Shown here: piece after piece, positions 29,732 through 39,765 of the stretch
Numbering within the stretch: the stretch's first letter is position 1
Layout: every line of letters starts with the position of its first letter
NCBI RefSeq assembly: GCF_002214625.1
Contig: NZ_CP015994.1
Span: 248,001 to 312,000 of the forward strand
Source of the DNA: Anaplasma ovis str. Haibei
GTDB taxonomy: Bacteria > Pseudomonadota > Alphaproteobacteria > Rickettsiales > Anaplasmataceae
Length of the DNA stretch: 64,000 nt
Reading direction: 5' to 3'
Notes under the pieces: model-generated
The model's database searches: none
Told to the model about the DNA's origin: nothing
The model's input: the letters and a program-made list of their open reading frames with translations, nothing else
Translations under genes and position numbers: made by a program

Positions 29732-32700
29732 CTATCTCCGACCTTTTCTAGCAGCCGTTGTGCGCACACCTGCTGGATGGACAGTACTATCGCTGACCAC
29801 TTCAGAAGGGGAGCTGTGTTCGGGGTCGTAGCGGGCAGGGTATTCGTCATCATATTCGTCACGATACGTAGTATCGACTTCTGCCTGTGCGTCATGGTGT
29901 ACATCACCAATTGTGTGGGATAGACGCGCTGCACGCGAGTCACTGGGTTTGTCCTCAATGAACTCACCGGTGTCTATTTCGTATTTTACAAAGTTGTCAC
30001 GTGCGGTACTTCGCACTCCAAGGAGATTCTTTAAGAATTTGAATATCTTTCCAAGGAATTTACACACAAAACCCAGTATTTTGCTGAGCCAGCCCCCTTT
30101 TTCCGTACTTGTTGGCACGGCGTGCAGCGCATTTTCCTCTGTGAATCCGGGCGTGAACCGTTGCTTCTGTTGAGTGTGCTTTTTCTCTTGCCTGACTTTG
30201 CTCTCTTGTGTGCCACCATGGGTCGCTGACGTACCGGTACTGAACATGCCTTTTTGTTTCGCACCATACTCTGCCAGAGCAGCGCGCCATGGCGTGTCAA
30301 CTACAGAAACTATATCATCTATCGGCAGGACGGTCGTTCCTGAGCCTTCGGCGCGTCCTAGGTGGATGGCAGCGTTTTTTATTACATAGTTGGTTGAATA
30401 TACAGAAACTTCTCTCGCGATTTGGTATCGTACGGAAATGTAAAATGTTCCATGGATCCCGGCATCTATTGTGGCACCCTTTACAACATCATACTCCTGC
30501 TGGGACTCTGAGAAGTCTATCTCGCTTTTTACGATACCTACGATTTGTAGATTTTCGGCCGCTTCATGTCCACCTAGAGGAGCAACACTTGCTTCTGCTA
30601 TGCGCATGAGGAGGTTTGTTTCAAAGCTAGTATCGTCATCTGTGGGGTAGAAAATTTCTTGACATGATAGGTCATCCCTAAGCGCATTTCTCACTTCATC
30701 AACGAAGTTAAACCTTCCGTTATCAGCGAATAATTGTACTTTCTTAATGACAGTGTGCTCTGACCGTTGAGTTCGGTGCCACGCCTCGGATGTGCCGGAT
30801 ACGCGCTCAGCATATTGTGTTCCGCCACTTCGGATGTGGTGTTGTGCCAGCTTGGCAATACGCGCCACCCCACTTTTTTCTCTATTGTCCTCTTCATATT
30901 CTTCTAGCAGATCCTGTTCATCGGGGTGTTCTTCATAGTCGTCGTCAGTATCTGGTTCCTCCCCCTCTCCGTCAGTATCATGGGTACCAGACCCTCCTGC
31001 GTGCCGCTCTTCCACTTGTAGTGTGGTTGTTGCGCTCCGCTTTGCTTTTGTAGGTCGTCGCTTTGCCTGGGCTGAGCTTGGTTCCTCGCCTTCAGAGTCC
31101 GTATCACTGTCTATGGTATCGTCCCGTTTCGCCTGAAGAGTGCTGCTGTCTTCACGTGTAGGTGTTTCCTCATCATCTGGTGCTGTGTGTGTTGATAATA
31201 ATTGCGCCTTACCGGTAGCTTTGCTCCGCTGGGCGCGTCCTTTCTTGCCTGCGGCGGTATCGACAGCAGGGTGGGCATCATCTTCATCATCCGATGCTTC
31301 AGAATATGATTCTCCTTCGGCAAGGTGCCGCTCTGTTTCGTCACTGTCCGCTTTGGACGCTGTGGTGGATGCATACAAGACGGTGCCACCGCCATGCCCT
31401 ATACCCTCCCCGACATCTTCTGACTGTGTTCCTACTGAAGCACGTCCATGCAATTTCTCAACGACATCTTGCAGCAACTTGCCGGTAATGCGGAACTTGT
31501 CTTCCGCGTTTTTAAACTCGATTGTTTGCGCAGCATTTATATCTAGAACGGCTACTACCAGCTTTACATCCGAAATTACGACATAGACATCATTGTTGGT
31601 TGTGTTAGTGGACATGGTGTAAGACAAAATGGCGTTCACCTTGCCCAGATCTCGGGCAGTTACGGCTGACCGGAGTACATCACTACTTTTTAAGTTTGCG
31701 CTGCCTGACAAATGTTTTGCTATGGCTTCATGCTCTTCTTGAACCAAAATTGCAGAAGAGTCACCTTTGTTTGTATTCTTTACGGTCACTACAGGCACAA
31801 CATCCTGTGAGGCAACCAATACAACTTCCTGTGTGCCTATGCTATTTTGCAGTGCGTCTAGCAGGCATCCGTTCGTAACATTCGGTGCCGTATCCAGCAC
31901 TGCGGACAAGAGTAAGTGTTGCGCATCCCTGTCTGAGAAAATATTGCCCACTGTTGGTTTTGCATATTGTGGGTCTTCGCGTTCATCATGCTCAATGAAC
32001 CACTCTTCACCCAGAACCAGCCTAGAAAGGTTACCCGGGTCATGTATGTCGCTACATTCTGGGTTGGAATGTAGGACGAGCTGGCTAGGTGGTGCACTCA
32101 CACTACCAGTCTGAGTTGCTATGGATTTTGCGTTAGATGGAGCACTATCTTGCTGTGCCGCCAGTAGTAGCGCTTTAGTTGCCCGTGCGCGAAGCTTTTC
32201 CTGATTATCCTGATCATTTTGCTGCGCATTATTTGTGGCACTTAACGCAGGTACGACATACTGGTTGAATTTAGGCTGTTTTTGCCATGACACAGATTGG
32301 CTTTTGCTTATCTCATAACTTAACTCCGTGTCAGATGGGCTGTCTCCTTCACGCCCCAGTGATTTAACCACAACGCTCAAGTCGGATAATGAATACTTTC
32401 CCTGGGTGTCCGTGCCGCTTACATTGTAACTTACCTTCACTGCCAGAACATCTAGTACCGCTTCTCCTTGCGCATCCTTGACTTGGATGTTGTGTACTTC
32501 TTCCACGGTATTGGTGGTGGCATCATCCGAAATTTTTAACGTTATTTTTGGACCATTTGTGGCGTGTGTGCTAAGGCTACCACCGTCGTACATACACGCT
32601 TTGGCGAATTCTAACAGGCCTTTACGCCGTTTTGTGGGCTTTAGCAGGAATTTCTTCAGGAAGTCTTGTATATCACTGCTTGTACCTGCTTCAGGTGTTG

Positions 32701-35700
32701 TGGGCTCATGCTCGCCATAAATCAGACTCCAAGGAGTTGCTGCTGCAGAACGCATTACCTGATCTTCTTTCTTCTTTAGCTCACAAGCGGGTCGAGCGGG
32801 CATACTTGCCCCTTTTGTGGACGCTTTGAGCTGTGGAGAAGGTTGTTCATTGATGGTTGGTTGCGACGGCACAGTAGTGGAGTGTTGTGCACTGCCTTGT
32901 TTGCTGTCTCTTGCAGTTGTGGTACCTGAAGCCGCTTCTGTACCCGCGCTACTACTGGGTGTTGATATACTGTTTAGATAGTCAGATATATTCGCATCTT
33001 GTTGGGGATTAGTGCTAACGCGTGTAGAAGCCAGTGCACTAACCGTATCAGCGACCCGCTGTTCCAGGCTTTTTGTTCCCTCAGGTTTTGTTACCTGATC
33101 AAACGGCGTAAGCGGCTTCCTGCTTCTGCTCGTGATAGCTTCAGGCTTCGGCAAGGAAACTTCAGAGGTATTAGTACTTGTGTATGTCAGCTCTGGGTCT
33201 GTTGAATCTGTGGATTTTATTTTAACGGTCAGATCGCTGACTTTGTACTTGTCCAGTTCAATTGTAGGAGTAACTGTATACTGCACCTCTGCTTCTAGGG
33301 TACCAACCTCCTTATTATTAGTACCTCGTACGATGAAGTCATGCGTCTCGGTAAGCACTACTGATGCGACTTGGCTAGGATCACTGCTTGTGGGTCCGGT
33401 AACACGCATGCGTAATTTTGTGTCATTCCCTTTGACTACTCTTAAACCGGGATCGAGGTTATCAATTGACGCCTTTATGAAATTAAGCAGGCCTTCACGC
33501 TTGTCAGTTCCCCGACATAGGTACTTCGAGCAGAATTCCCGAATGTCGCCAGACTTTGCATTTCTACTGTTGTTACTATGATGCTTTCCAGCATTAATCA
33601 GACTCCAAGGATCTGGAACAGCATCACGCATCGCTTGGTCCGGTGCGCTCTTGAGTTTTAATGTGGCACTTGATCCTGTTGCATGCTGCACACTGCCAGA
33701 TTGTATAGCACTTCCATCACCCTCGGTACTGGGGGATGGTGCAGCGTTCTGTGGTTCTTGTATATTACCGCTCGCTGAGAGTGCGCGGGTAATATCCCGA
33801 GCCTCATCAGCAACGGCCTTGAACTCACTTTCGATACCACTCTGTGCAGTTTCTGTGCTAGCGGATTGTTTAGCACGTGTGGCTGTTGCACTGCGTTGCG
33901 TCGCCTGTTTTGTGGCGCGACCACTGGCACGTTTTCCATCCACAGAGTCTATTTCCAGATCTTGTGAGTATCCCTTATCTGGGTCATTGCCTCTTAATTT
34001 ATCAGCCACGTCTCGTAGCACTTTATTAGAAACCGTGACTGTTGCTGTGCCGTCAAAGCTTATGTCTTGCTCGATGTCTGTTTCCGCAACAGCTACATGC
34101 AGCTCCACATCCGACATGATAACATTCTGTGTGGGCTTGCCAGTGGAGATTGTGTAAGACAGCGTAGCATTTACATTGCCTAGATCTTTTGTCTGCTCAC
34201 CCGCGGCTGAACGACATATTGCCTTGACATTATGTTTTTCTTCAACCCTAACCGCTGGGGCATCTTTACTGTTTACTATATTCCACTTTTTTGTCTTCAC
34301 CGACCCGGCTTCTAGTGTTACACCTGATGTACTTATGCATTTTGCCAGTGCGCTCAGCAAAAGTGTGTGCGTACCACGTGATTTCGTGTCTAGCACTGTT
34401 GATAGGAGGATGAATTGCTCATCAGTACCCAGGTTCTCAAGGTTGGGGGTTGTACCCGAATCATTCATGTGTTTTGCGGTCCAGTCTTCACCCAGAACGA
34501 ATTCGCACAACCCGCATTCATTGACTAGCTCTTGGCAATCATTAGGGTTAGCTAGGGATATACTATCAGGTTGCACCAATGGAATGCGCTGTTTTGCACC
34601 TTCCGCAAGCTCCCGACCGTGCCGTTGTACACCCTCTGAAAGTGCGTCAGTAATATTCCTAGCCCCGCCAGCAATAGTCTTGAACCCATCTTCAATTTTG
34701 TTGTGAAGGTTCTCCATGGTACGTTCTACAGGCTTGGTATTCTCTCCAGACTCGGTGTCTTTCTTGGACTTGGCACCCGTCTCGGGTTTGGCAGCTTGCA
34801 GCAACTTATCAGAAACTGTAACTATTTCTGTGCCGTCAAAGCTTATGTCTTGCCTGATGTTTGTTCCTTCAACGGCTACATTCAGCTTCACATCCGATAT
34901 GATGATAACATCCCGTGCGGTTTTGTCAGCGGAGATCAAGTAAGACAGCGTAGCATTTACATTGCCTAGATCTTTTGTCTGCTCACCCGCGGCTGAACGA
35001 CATATTGCCTTGACATTATGTTTTTCTTCAACCCTAACCGCTGGGGCATCTTCACTGTTTACTATATTCCGCCTTTTTGCCTCCACCGGCCCGGCTTCTA
35101 GTGTTACGCCTGATGTACTTATGCATTTTGCCAGTGCGCTCAGCAAAAGTGCGTGCGTATCACGTGGTTTCGTGTCTAGCACTGCCGATAGGAAAGCTAA
35201 TTGCTCACTTGTATTAGGTGCAGATGCAGAGCTGGGTGTTGTCTGCACATCACCACCCACGTTATTGGCGACCCAGTCTTCACCCAGAACGAATTCGCAC
35301 AACCCGCATTCATTGACTAGCTCTTGGCAATCATTAGGGTTAGCTAGGGATATACCAGCAGGTCTCCCCCCTGCCACCGCGGCATTTGCTGCTCTCTTTA
35401 GTGCCGCTTTGGATTTTTCCCGCAGTTCTGTCTTGGCATCTTCTTGCTCATCCTCATGTTCGGAATCAAGGTGCTTTGTTTTTGCAGCGCTCTTCCGGGG
35501 TGTTAATTTCAAGGGCCCAGCCCTTGATATAAGCTCGCTAGCCCCGATGTTGTACTTTAGCTCTTGTTGGGGTGATTCTCGACCATCACTGTCCAGCAAC
35601 TTGACCCCGACTTTCATATCGGACAGCGTATACACCCCCTCGCTCGCGGTTTCGCTGACCCTGTACTCTACCTGTACCGCGAGGAAACCTAAAACTTCTG

Positions 35701-38281
35701 CGTTTCTGGAAATTCGGATTTGGTGCTCTTCTTTGACTGCCATGGGTCCGATTGGTGACCCATCTTCATCTTGCTCGACATCCACTTTTATTTTTGGAGT
35801 GCGAGTCTCCATATCCAGCTCGCCACCGTTCTGCACGCACGCCCTTACAAACTCTAGCAGGCCTTCACGGTGCTTCGTAGGCTTTAGCAGGTATTCTTTC
35901 GTGAACTTTGCGACATTGTCATTGCTAGGTGTAGCTGCGTCAGCATCTGCGTGCTCATCTCCGGCACAAATCAAATCCCAAGGGGTCTTAGCTAAATTGC
36001 GCATTTTCTGATCCGGCTGACTCTTGAGCATTACAGCGCGTGTTTCGCTAGCCACACCCGTTCTGCCTCTAGCGGATGATACGCTAACAGTCGGTTGTCC
36101 CCTTGCTGTCAGCTCTAGAGCCGCCCCTGCTTTTGCTCGCAGCTCTGCCTTTGCTTGTTCCATGCGATCTTTCTCAAGTGTTTCGTCGTGCTGGTATCTT
36201 GCATTAATGTTCACCACCAGTGGGTTTTTTTGCGGACTATTTCCATTTTGGCCCATAGATGTAATCTCGGTGCGCATGTTTTTAATAAGATAATGTGGGG
36301 TGTGGTGACTGATTTCGTAAGATAGCTTCACCTGCAACACATCCTGCACAGGTATTCCATCTGGTTTTCCAACAAAAAAATCACCCGCGCGTTGCGACCT
36401 ACCGCTGATATCTTTCACGTCAACCAAGTGAATTTCTTCAACCTTCACCATGGGAAAAGTGACATCCTCTGTTACGTACGTTAACGTTGCTGTTAGTGAC
36501 GGCTTGTTGGAAGAGTGGGCAAAAACCCTAAGAGAGGGGTTTGTGGTTTTAATGCATTTTTCCAAGAATTTCAGCAAGCCGGGGCGTATGCTTGTAGGCT
36601 GAACTATATTGCGTGCAAATTCCACCATCTGTTCGTCACGTGGAATCGGCCCAATGCTCCTCCCAATATTGTCAAGCAAACACAGCTTGCTGTGGACCCC
36701 AGGCTGATTACTAGGTGTACCGTAGGGAATTCCCGTTTTGATCAGATCCCACGGGGTCTTGGTTACGTTACGTATTGCTGTGTCTGCCTTATTCTTGAGT
36801 TTTACTCTATTGACAGGCAGTATCCCTGTACGGTTTTTTGGAAGGACAGCATCCTGCGTGTAAGGTACGTGAAACTTATCCTCGCCCAGTCTCGTATGCT
36901 CATACGATGCTTCGAGATCAATGGGCAAGGCGCACGTGTATGTGGAGTTGTGTGTGAGCTGCTCACTGGTTGGGCGCCCGGCCGAGTTTATGGGCTTAAC
37001 CGATACTCTTAGGTCGCCAAGTTTGCACTTTTTAGGGTCGCTTGTAGTAAAAAGTGTGAATTGCACAATCGCTTCTAACGCACCGATGCAATGTGCTTTG
37101 CCTGTTATTCTGCTGACTTGCATGACCTTCACACAGTGCGTTTCTATCACTCGCACTGCGGAGACGGAGCGATCGTCCATGACGATAGGGCGTACTATCG
37201 TAGCGGGGTTTTTTGTGATTCCAATTGCAGATATTTTGATATAGGAACTGGTGTCTTGTATGACACTGCTTTGTATGCACGATTCGAGAAAATCCAGTAG
37301 GCGGCCGCGCTTCGCGGTAGGTTTGAGTACGTATCTAAGAACATTGACCAATTTTGGGTCACATTGCATCCCCCCCAGCAGCGCCACACAGTTCAACTGC
37401 ATTTCGTCTTCGGGGGCTATCTGCGCGTCTATCACCTGAGCATCACCTTCTTCGACAAAGTCATATTCGACATCTGTACGGATTAGCTCCCACGGGGTTT
37501 GGCCACGGTCACGCATAACTGTGTCAGCCTCTTGCTTGAGCTTGCAACTGGGCCTTTTAGGTATGCCACGAATACTGGGAATATTATTTGTTCTTTCGCT
37601 CAACAGGTTGGCGCAGTACTTCTCTACGGCGTTGTCGTTTTCCACGACCTGTTTTTCACCTTGTTTTGGCGGCGTGAAAAACTCGTCCTTCTGCGTATGC
37701 AGTCTCCGTACTTTGTCGTCTACAGAACTACCGACCTCTAACTTCAGATCGCTGAGCAAATAATGGCCGGGGCTATTTCTTGGAGATGAAACTCTGTATG
37801 CTGCGGTGACCCACATTTTGCCTATAGATTGCAGGCTTACAGCTCCCTGTCCGCGTACATTGAAGACGCTCACAGCGTGCTTTTCCGTAACCTTGATAGC
37901 GGCATGTTCTTTGGGGAGTGCCTGCGCCGGTTGTATTGTAACCAGTGGTGCGGGAGAGTCTTCCTCTTGCGAGATTACCAGGGTCCGCGAATTTTTGTCG
38001 ATTGATTCAAGCGCTAGGTCTAGCATCCCAGTACGCTGCGCTGTGGGCTTTGCAATGGTATGCAGCACGTCTACCAAGGTTTTGTCGCAACATAGCGCGC
38101 CGTCATTGTGGATTTTTTGGGAATACACGACCGGTATGCGCGATGCCCCCCTAGGGCCTCGTGGTGATGGCTCACCACACTTTAGTACCGCACTCCACAG
38201 GTCGCTATCACTACCGTCACTACCGTCTGTTCGCAAGCTGAACGGCTTTTTTTTTCTTTTGAAAATGTTGCTAAAGGCCAT
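29732..38281 (-). CDS. Giant module protein, 2849 aa (family member 5)
   Basis: Unnamed; the largest of the five. I count about ten modules. The typical module has a TPW.LI motif (for example AATPWSLIYGEHEP), then LLKPTKRRKGLLEFAKACM, then a strand-rich core such as VEEVHNIQVKD, LDVLAVKVSYNVS and GKYSLSDLSVVVKSLG. Modules five and six (near residues 990-1170 and 1240-1420) are near-identical and begin SLANPNDCQELVNECGLCEF. Module seven is the copy shared with the 2055-aa and 487-aa genes. An acidic linker lies at about 2315-2465. After the last module there is a hydrophobic and basic segment (about 2727-2757, WLSKILGFVCKFLGKIFKFL) and an acidic tail. The basic N-terminus MAFSNIFKRKKKP is not a signal peptide. 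Surface, vacuolar or effector roles are inference. Confidence 0.75.
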   Translation of the reverse strand: MAFSNIFKRKKKPFSLRTDGSDGSDSDLWSAVLKCGEPSPRGPRGASRIPVVYSQKIHNDGALCCDKTLVDVLHTIAKPTAQRTGMLDLALESIDKNSRTLVISQEEDSPAPLVTIQPAQALPKEHAAIKVTEKHAVSVFNVRGQGAVSLQSIGKMWVTAAYRVSSPRNSPGHYLLSDLKLEVGSSVDDKVRRLHTQKDEFFTPPKQGEKQVVENDNAVEKYCANLLSERTNNIPSIRGIPKRPSCKLKQEADTVMRDRGQTPWELIRTDVEYDFVEEGDAQVIDAQIAPEDEMQLNCVALLGGMQCDPKLVNVLRYVLKPTAKRGRLLDFLESCIQSSVIQDTSSYIKISAIGITKNPATIVRPIVMDDRSVSAVRVIETHCVKVMQVSRITGKAHCIGALEAIVQFTLFTTSDPKKCKLGDLRVSVKPINSAGRPTSEQLTHNSTYTCALPIDLEASYEHTRLGEDKFHVPYTQDAVLPKNRTGILPVNRVKLKNKADTAIRNVTKTPWDLIKTGIPYGTPSNQPGVHSKLCLLDNIGRSIGPIPRDEQMVEFARNIVQPTSIRPGLLKFLEKCIKTTNPSLRVFAHSSNKPSLTATLTYVTEDVTFPMVKVEEIHLVDVKDISGRSQRAGDFFVGKPDGIPVQDVLQVKLSYEISHHTPHYLIKNMRTEITSMGQNGNSPQKNPLVVNINARYQHDETLEKDRMEQAKAELRAKAGAALELTARGQPTVSVSSARGRTGVASETRAVMLKSQPDQKMRNLAKTPWDLICAGDEHADADAATPSNDNVAKFTKEYLLKPTKHREGLLEFVRACVQNGGELDMETRTPKIKVDVEQDEDGSPIGPMAVKEEHQIRISRNAEVLGFLAVQVEYRVSETASEGVYTLSDMKVGVKLLDSDGRESPQQELKYNIGASELISRAGPLKLTPRKSAAKTKHLDSEHEDEQEDAKTELREKSKAALKRAANAAVAGGRPAGISLANPNDCQELVNECGLCEFVLGEDWVANNVGGDVQTTPSSASAPNTSEQLAFLSAVLDTKPRDTHALLLSALAKCISTSGVTLEAGPVEAKRRNIVNSEDAPAVRVEEKHNVKAICRSAAGEQTKDLGNVNATLSYLISADKTARDVIIISDVKLNVAVEGTNIRQDISFDGTEIVTVSDKLLQAAKPETGAKSKKDTESGENTKPVERTMENLHNKIEDGFKTIAGGARNITDALSEGVQRHGRELAEGAKQRIPLVQPDSISLANPNDCQELVNECGLCEFVLGEDWTAKHMNDSGTTPNLENLGTDEQFILLSTVLDTKSRGTHTLLLSALAKCISTSGVTLEAGSVKTKKWNIVNSKDAPAVRVEEKHNVKAICRSAAGEQTKDLGNVNATLSYTISTGKPTQNVIMSDVELHVAVAETDIEQDISFDGTATVTVSNKVLRDVADKLRGNDPDKGYSQDLEIDSVDGKRASGRATKQATQRSATATRAKQSASTETAQSGIESEFKAVADEARDITRALSASGNIQEPQNAAPSPSTEGDGSAIQSGSVQHATGSSATLKLKSAPDQAMRDAVPDPWSLINAGKHHSNNSRNAKSGDIREFCSKYLCRGTDKREGLLNFIKASIDNLDPGLRVVKGNDTKLRMRVTGPTSSDPSQVASVVLTETHDFIVRGTNNKEVGTLEAEVQYTVTPTIELDKYKVSDLTVKIKSTDSTDPELTYTSTNTSEVSLPKPEAITSRSRKPLTPFDQVTKPEGTKSLEQRVADTVSALASTRVSTNPQQDANISDYLNSISTPSSSAGTEAASGTTTARDSKQGSAQHSTTVPSQPTINEQPSPQLKASTKGASMPARPACELKKKEDQVMRSAAATPWSLIYGEHEPTTPEAGTSSDIQDFLKKFLLKPTKRRKGLLEFAKACMYDGGSLSTHATNGPKITLKISDDATTNTVEEVHNIQVKDAQGEAVLDVLAVKVSYNVSGTDTQGKYSLSDLSVVVKSLGREGDSPSDTELSYEISKSQSVSWQKQPKFNQYVVPALSATNNAQQNDQDNQEKLRARATKALLLAAQQDSAPSNAKSIATQTGSVSAPPSQLVLHSNPECSDIHDPGNLSRLVLGEEWFIEHDEREDPQYAKPTVGNIFSDRDAQHLLLSAVLDTAPNVTNGCLLDALQNSIGTQEVVLVASQDVVPVVTVKNTNKGDSSAILVQEEHEAIAKHLSGSANLKSSDVLRSAVTARDLGKVNAILSYTMSTNTTNNDVYVVISDVKLVVAVLDINAAQTIEFKNAEDKFRITGKLLQDVVEKLHGRASVGTQSEDVGEGIGHGGGTVLYASTTASKADSDETERHLAEGESYSEASDDEDDAHPAVDTAAGKKGRAQRSKATGKAQLLSTHTAPDDEETPTREDSSTLQAKRDDTIDSDTDSEGEEPSSAQAKRRPTKAKRSATTTLQVEERHAGGSGTHDTDGEGEEPDTDDDYEEHPDEQDLLEEYEEDNREKSGVARIAKLAQHHIRSGGTQYAERVSGTSEAWHRTQRSEHTVIKKVQLFADNGRFNFVDEVRNALRDDLSCQEIFYPTDDDTSFETNLLMRIAEASVAPLGGHEAAENLQIVGIVKSEIDFSESQQEYDVVKGATIDAGIHGTFYISVRYQIAREVSVYSTNYVIKNAAIHLGRAEGSGTTVLPIDDIVSVVDTPWRAALAEYGAKQKGMFSTGTSATHGGTQESKVRQEKKHTQQKQRFTPGFTEENALHAVPTSTEKGGWLSKILGFVCKFLGKIFKFLKNLLGVRSTARDNFVKYEIDTGEFIEDKPSDSRAARLSHTIGDVHHDAQAEVDTTYRDEYDDEYPARYDPEHSSPSEVVSDSTVHPAGVRTTAARKGRR
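33131..33885 (-). repeat. Module copy B (inside the 2849-aa gene)
   Basis: Long near-identical match to 27960-28700 and to 42050-42765. It ends abruptly at both sides where the surrounding codons become unique, which suggests gene conversion or duplication of a discrete block. Confidence 0.85.
34150..34560 (-). repeat. Tandem module duplicate, copy 1 (2849-aa gene)
   Basis: Encodes LGNVNATLSYTIS, VEEKHNVKAICRSAAGEQTK and the SLANPNDCQELVNECGLCEF element. It repeats at 34938-35350 with an offset of about 786 bp (262 codons), with stretches of more than 100 bp identical. Confidence 0.85.
34938..35350 (-). repeat. Tandem module duplicate, copy 2 (2849-aa gene)
   Basis: Second copy of the block at 34150-34560. 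The differences are concentrated in the linker between the helical and strand-rich parts. Confidence 0.85.
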
Positions 38282-39765
38282 GATACAAACTACATGTGTA
38301 AGGGCTCTAGATACAATCTCTCATTCGTGCGCACCCTGGTGATCTGCAGGGTGTTGAATTTGAGCGCAAAGAAACACGACGTAACTGACGCGAGTGTGCC
38401 AGATTGTACTCTCGCGCAGTGAGAAATGTGTAAACAAAGGAGGAAACTCGCCTCAGACGCTGTTTTATATTATGCCAGTTTTTGGTTGAGCGGTTTAATC
38501 TCCGTACATGTCTATTGTGGCCTTGTTAGGAGAAATACCTGTGCTAAATAAACCTGAGCCATTTTCTTCATCACTGGAAGTTGAGTGTGTGATGCGCAAA
38601 TTACAGATCACCGCGTACTAAGCGCCTCTAGTCTGGTACACCGAGGGAGTGTACCTTATACCACCCATTTCCGTTGGGGGAGTATCGTTGGTATTTTCCC
38701 CTTCTATCCGGGCGGCTTGCTCTAATGTGCCGTTCTTCCTTCCCACTCGGAACTTTGTGTTGATAGTTGTCACGTGAGTAACTATGTGTCGTGAACCTGA
38801 TTTTTCTGTGGTTACCACTGTATTATTTTATGATTTGGCTACCATCCCGCTCGAAGCTAAGACTATAGGCAAGTAAGACAAACTGGTATGTGATGCGCTT
38901 CCAGATTGCGCACAAAATTGTTTTGAGAGCTGTGCAGATCCCACAAATTTGACCTTAGGATGCTTCCCCTTGGTAGGTGCTATTGTGCTGACATATCGCA
39001 ATATTGTAACCCGCATATTACACCTTTGTGGTGTGGCGGTGACATTCATACTGGCGCTGCTACCCCTATTATCGATGCAGGCCTCTATGAACGCGGTCGG
39101 GCCGCGCTGGTCTTTAGCATTCTTACATAAATATCATCTGCAAAAATCCCTAACGTTTCCAGACCGTGCTCCTCCTATGTTGTTACAGTGGTGTTTCGGG
39201 GAATAGGGCTATAGGGAGTTGTAGCTGCGTGACGCATTTCCTGTACACTTTTGAAAGTGGGTGTGGTAGGCACTGCAGAATGTTAGGCGCTTGCCGCTTC
39301 GGGTGTCTCAGACAGTTCTTCAGGTGCACCACCCCCTGGGGGAGTTCGCGACTAGTGCGCCCCTCTCCACCAAGCGACGCACCATCGCTTTTCGTTTGTG
39401 TGTGTGTTCCGCCATGCCGTCTGGCACCGGACTTCCGACCCGTGCCAAGTGGCAACCAGGCGTTCCATATGTGCTGATGCGCGTAACGCCGCGGCTCCTG
39501 CTAGTGGTGATTTCACCCCGGATGGCACCGCACGCCCCCCGCAACCAGCAGCATACTAGGGTAGCGCCATTGTAGTCATACCCGGCGTGTATGCAAATTA
39601 CACTTGCAAATTTGTGGTCGTTACGCACATTTTGCGAAAGTATTAGGTAAGTTTCTGGGAGTGCAAGCACCATATGGCCGATCCATGCGGCTTTAGGTCT
39701 GTGCCACCCTTATACTCTTTCAGTCAAAGTGCTGCCCAACAGGTCTGTAAGCCAGGGCTTGACTG
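38282..39765. other. Long intergenic region before uvrD 3' end
   Basis: About 1.5 kb. It includes the upstream region of the 2849-codon gene. Frames of 60-117 codons occur on both strands but overlap one another and show no motif. I saw no tRNA or rRNA sequence. It could be a decayed gene, but I cannot show that. Confidence 0.4.

Noticed and set aside
34962-36011. 349-codon plus-strand frame opposite the 2849-aa gene
   Set aside because: Shadow of a repetitive, stop-poor antisense sequence. The minus-strand protein has conserved modules in the same bases.
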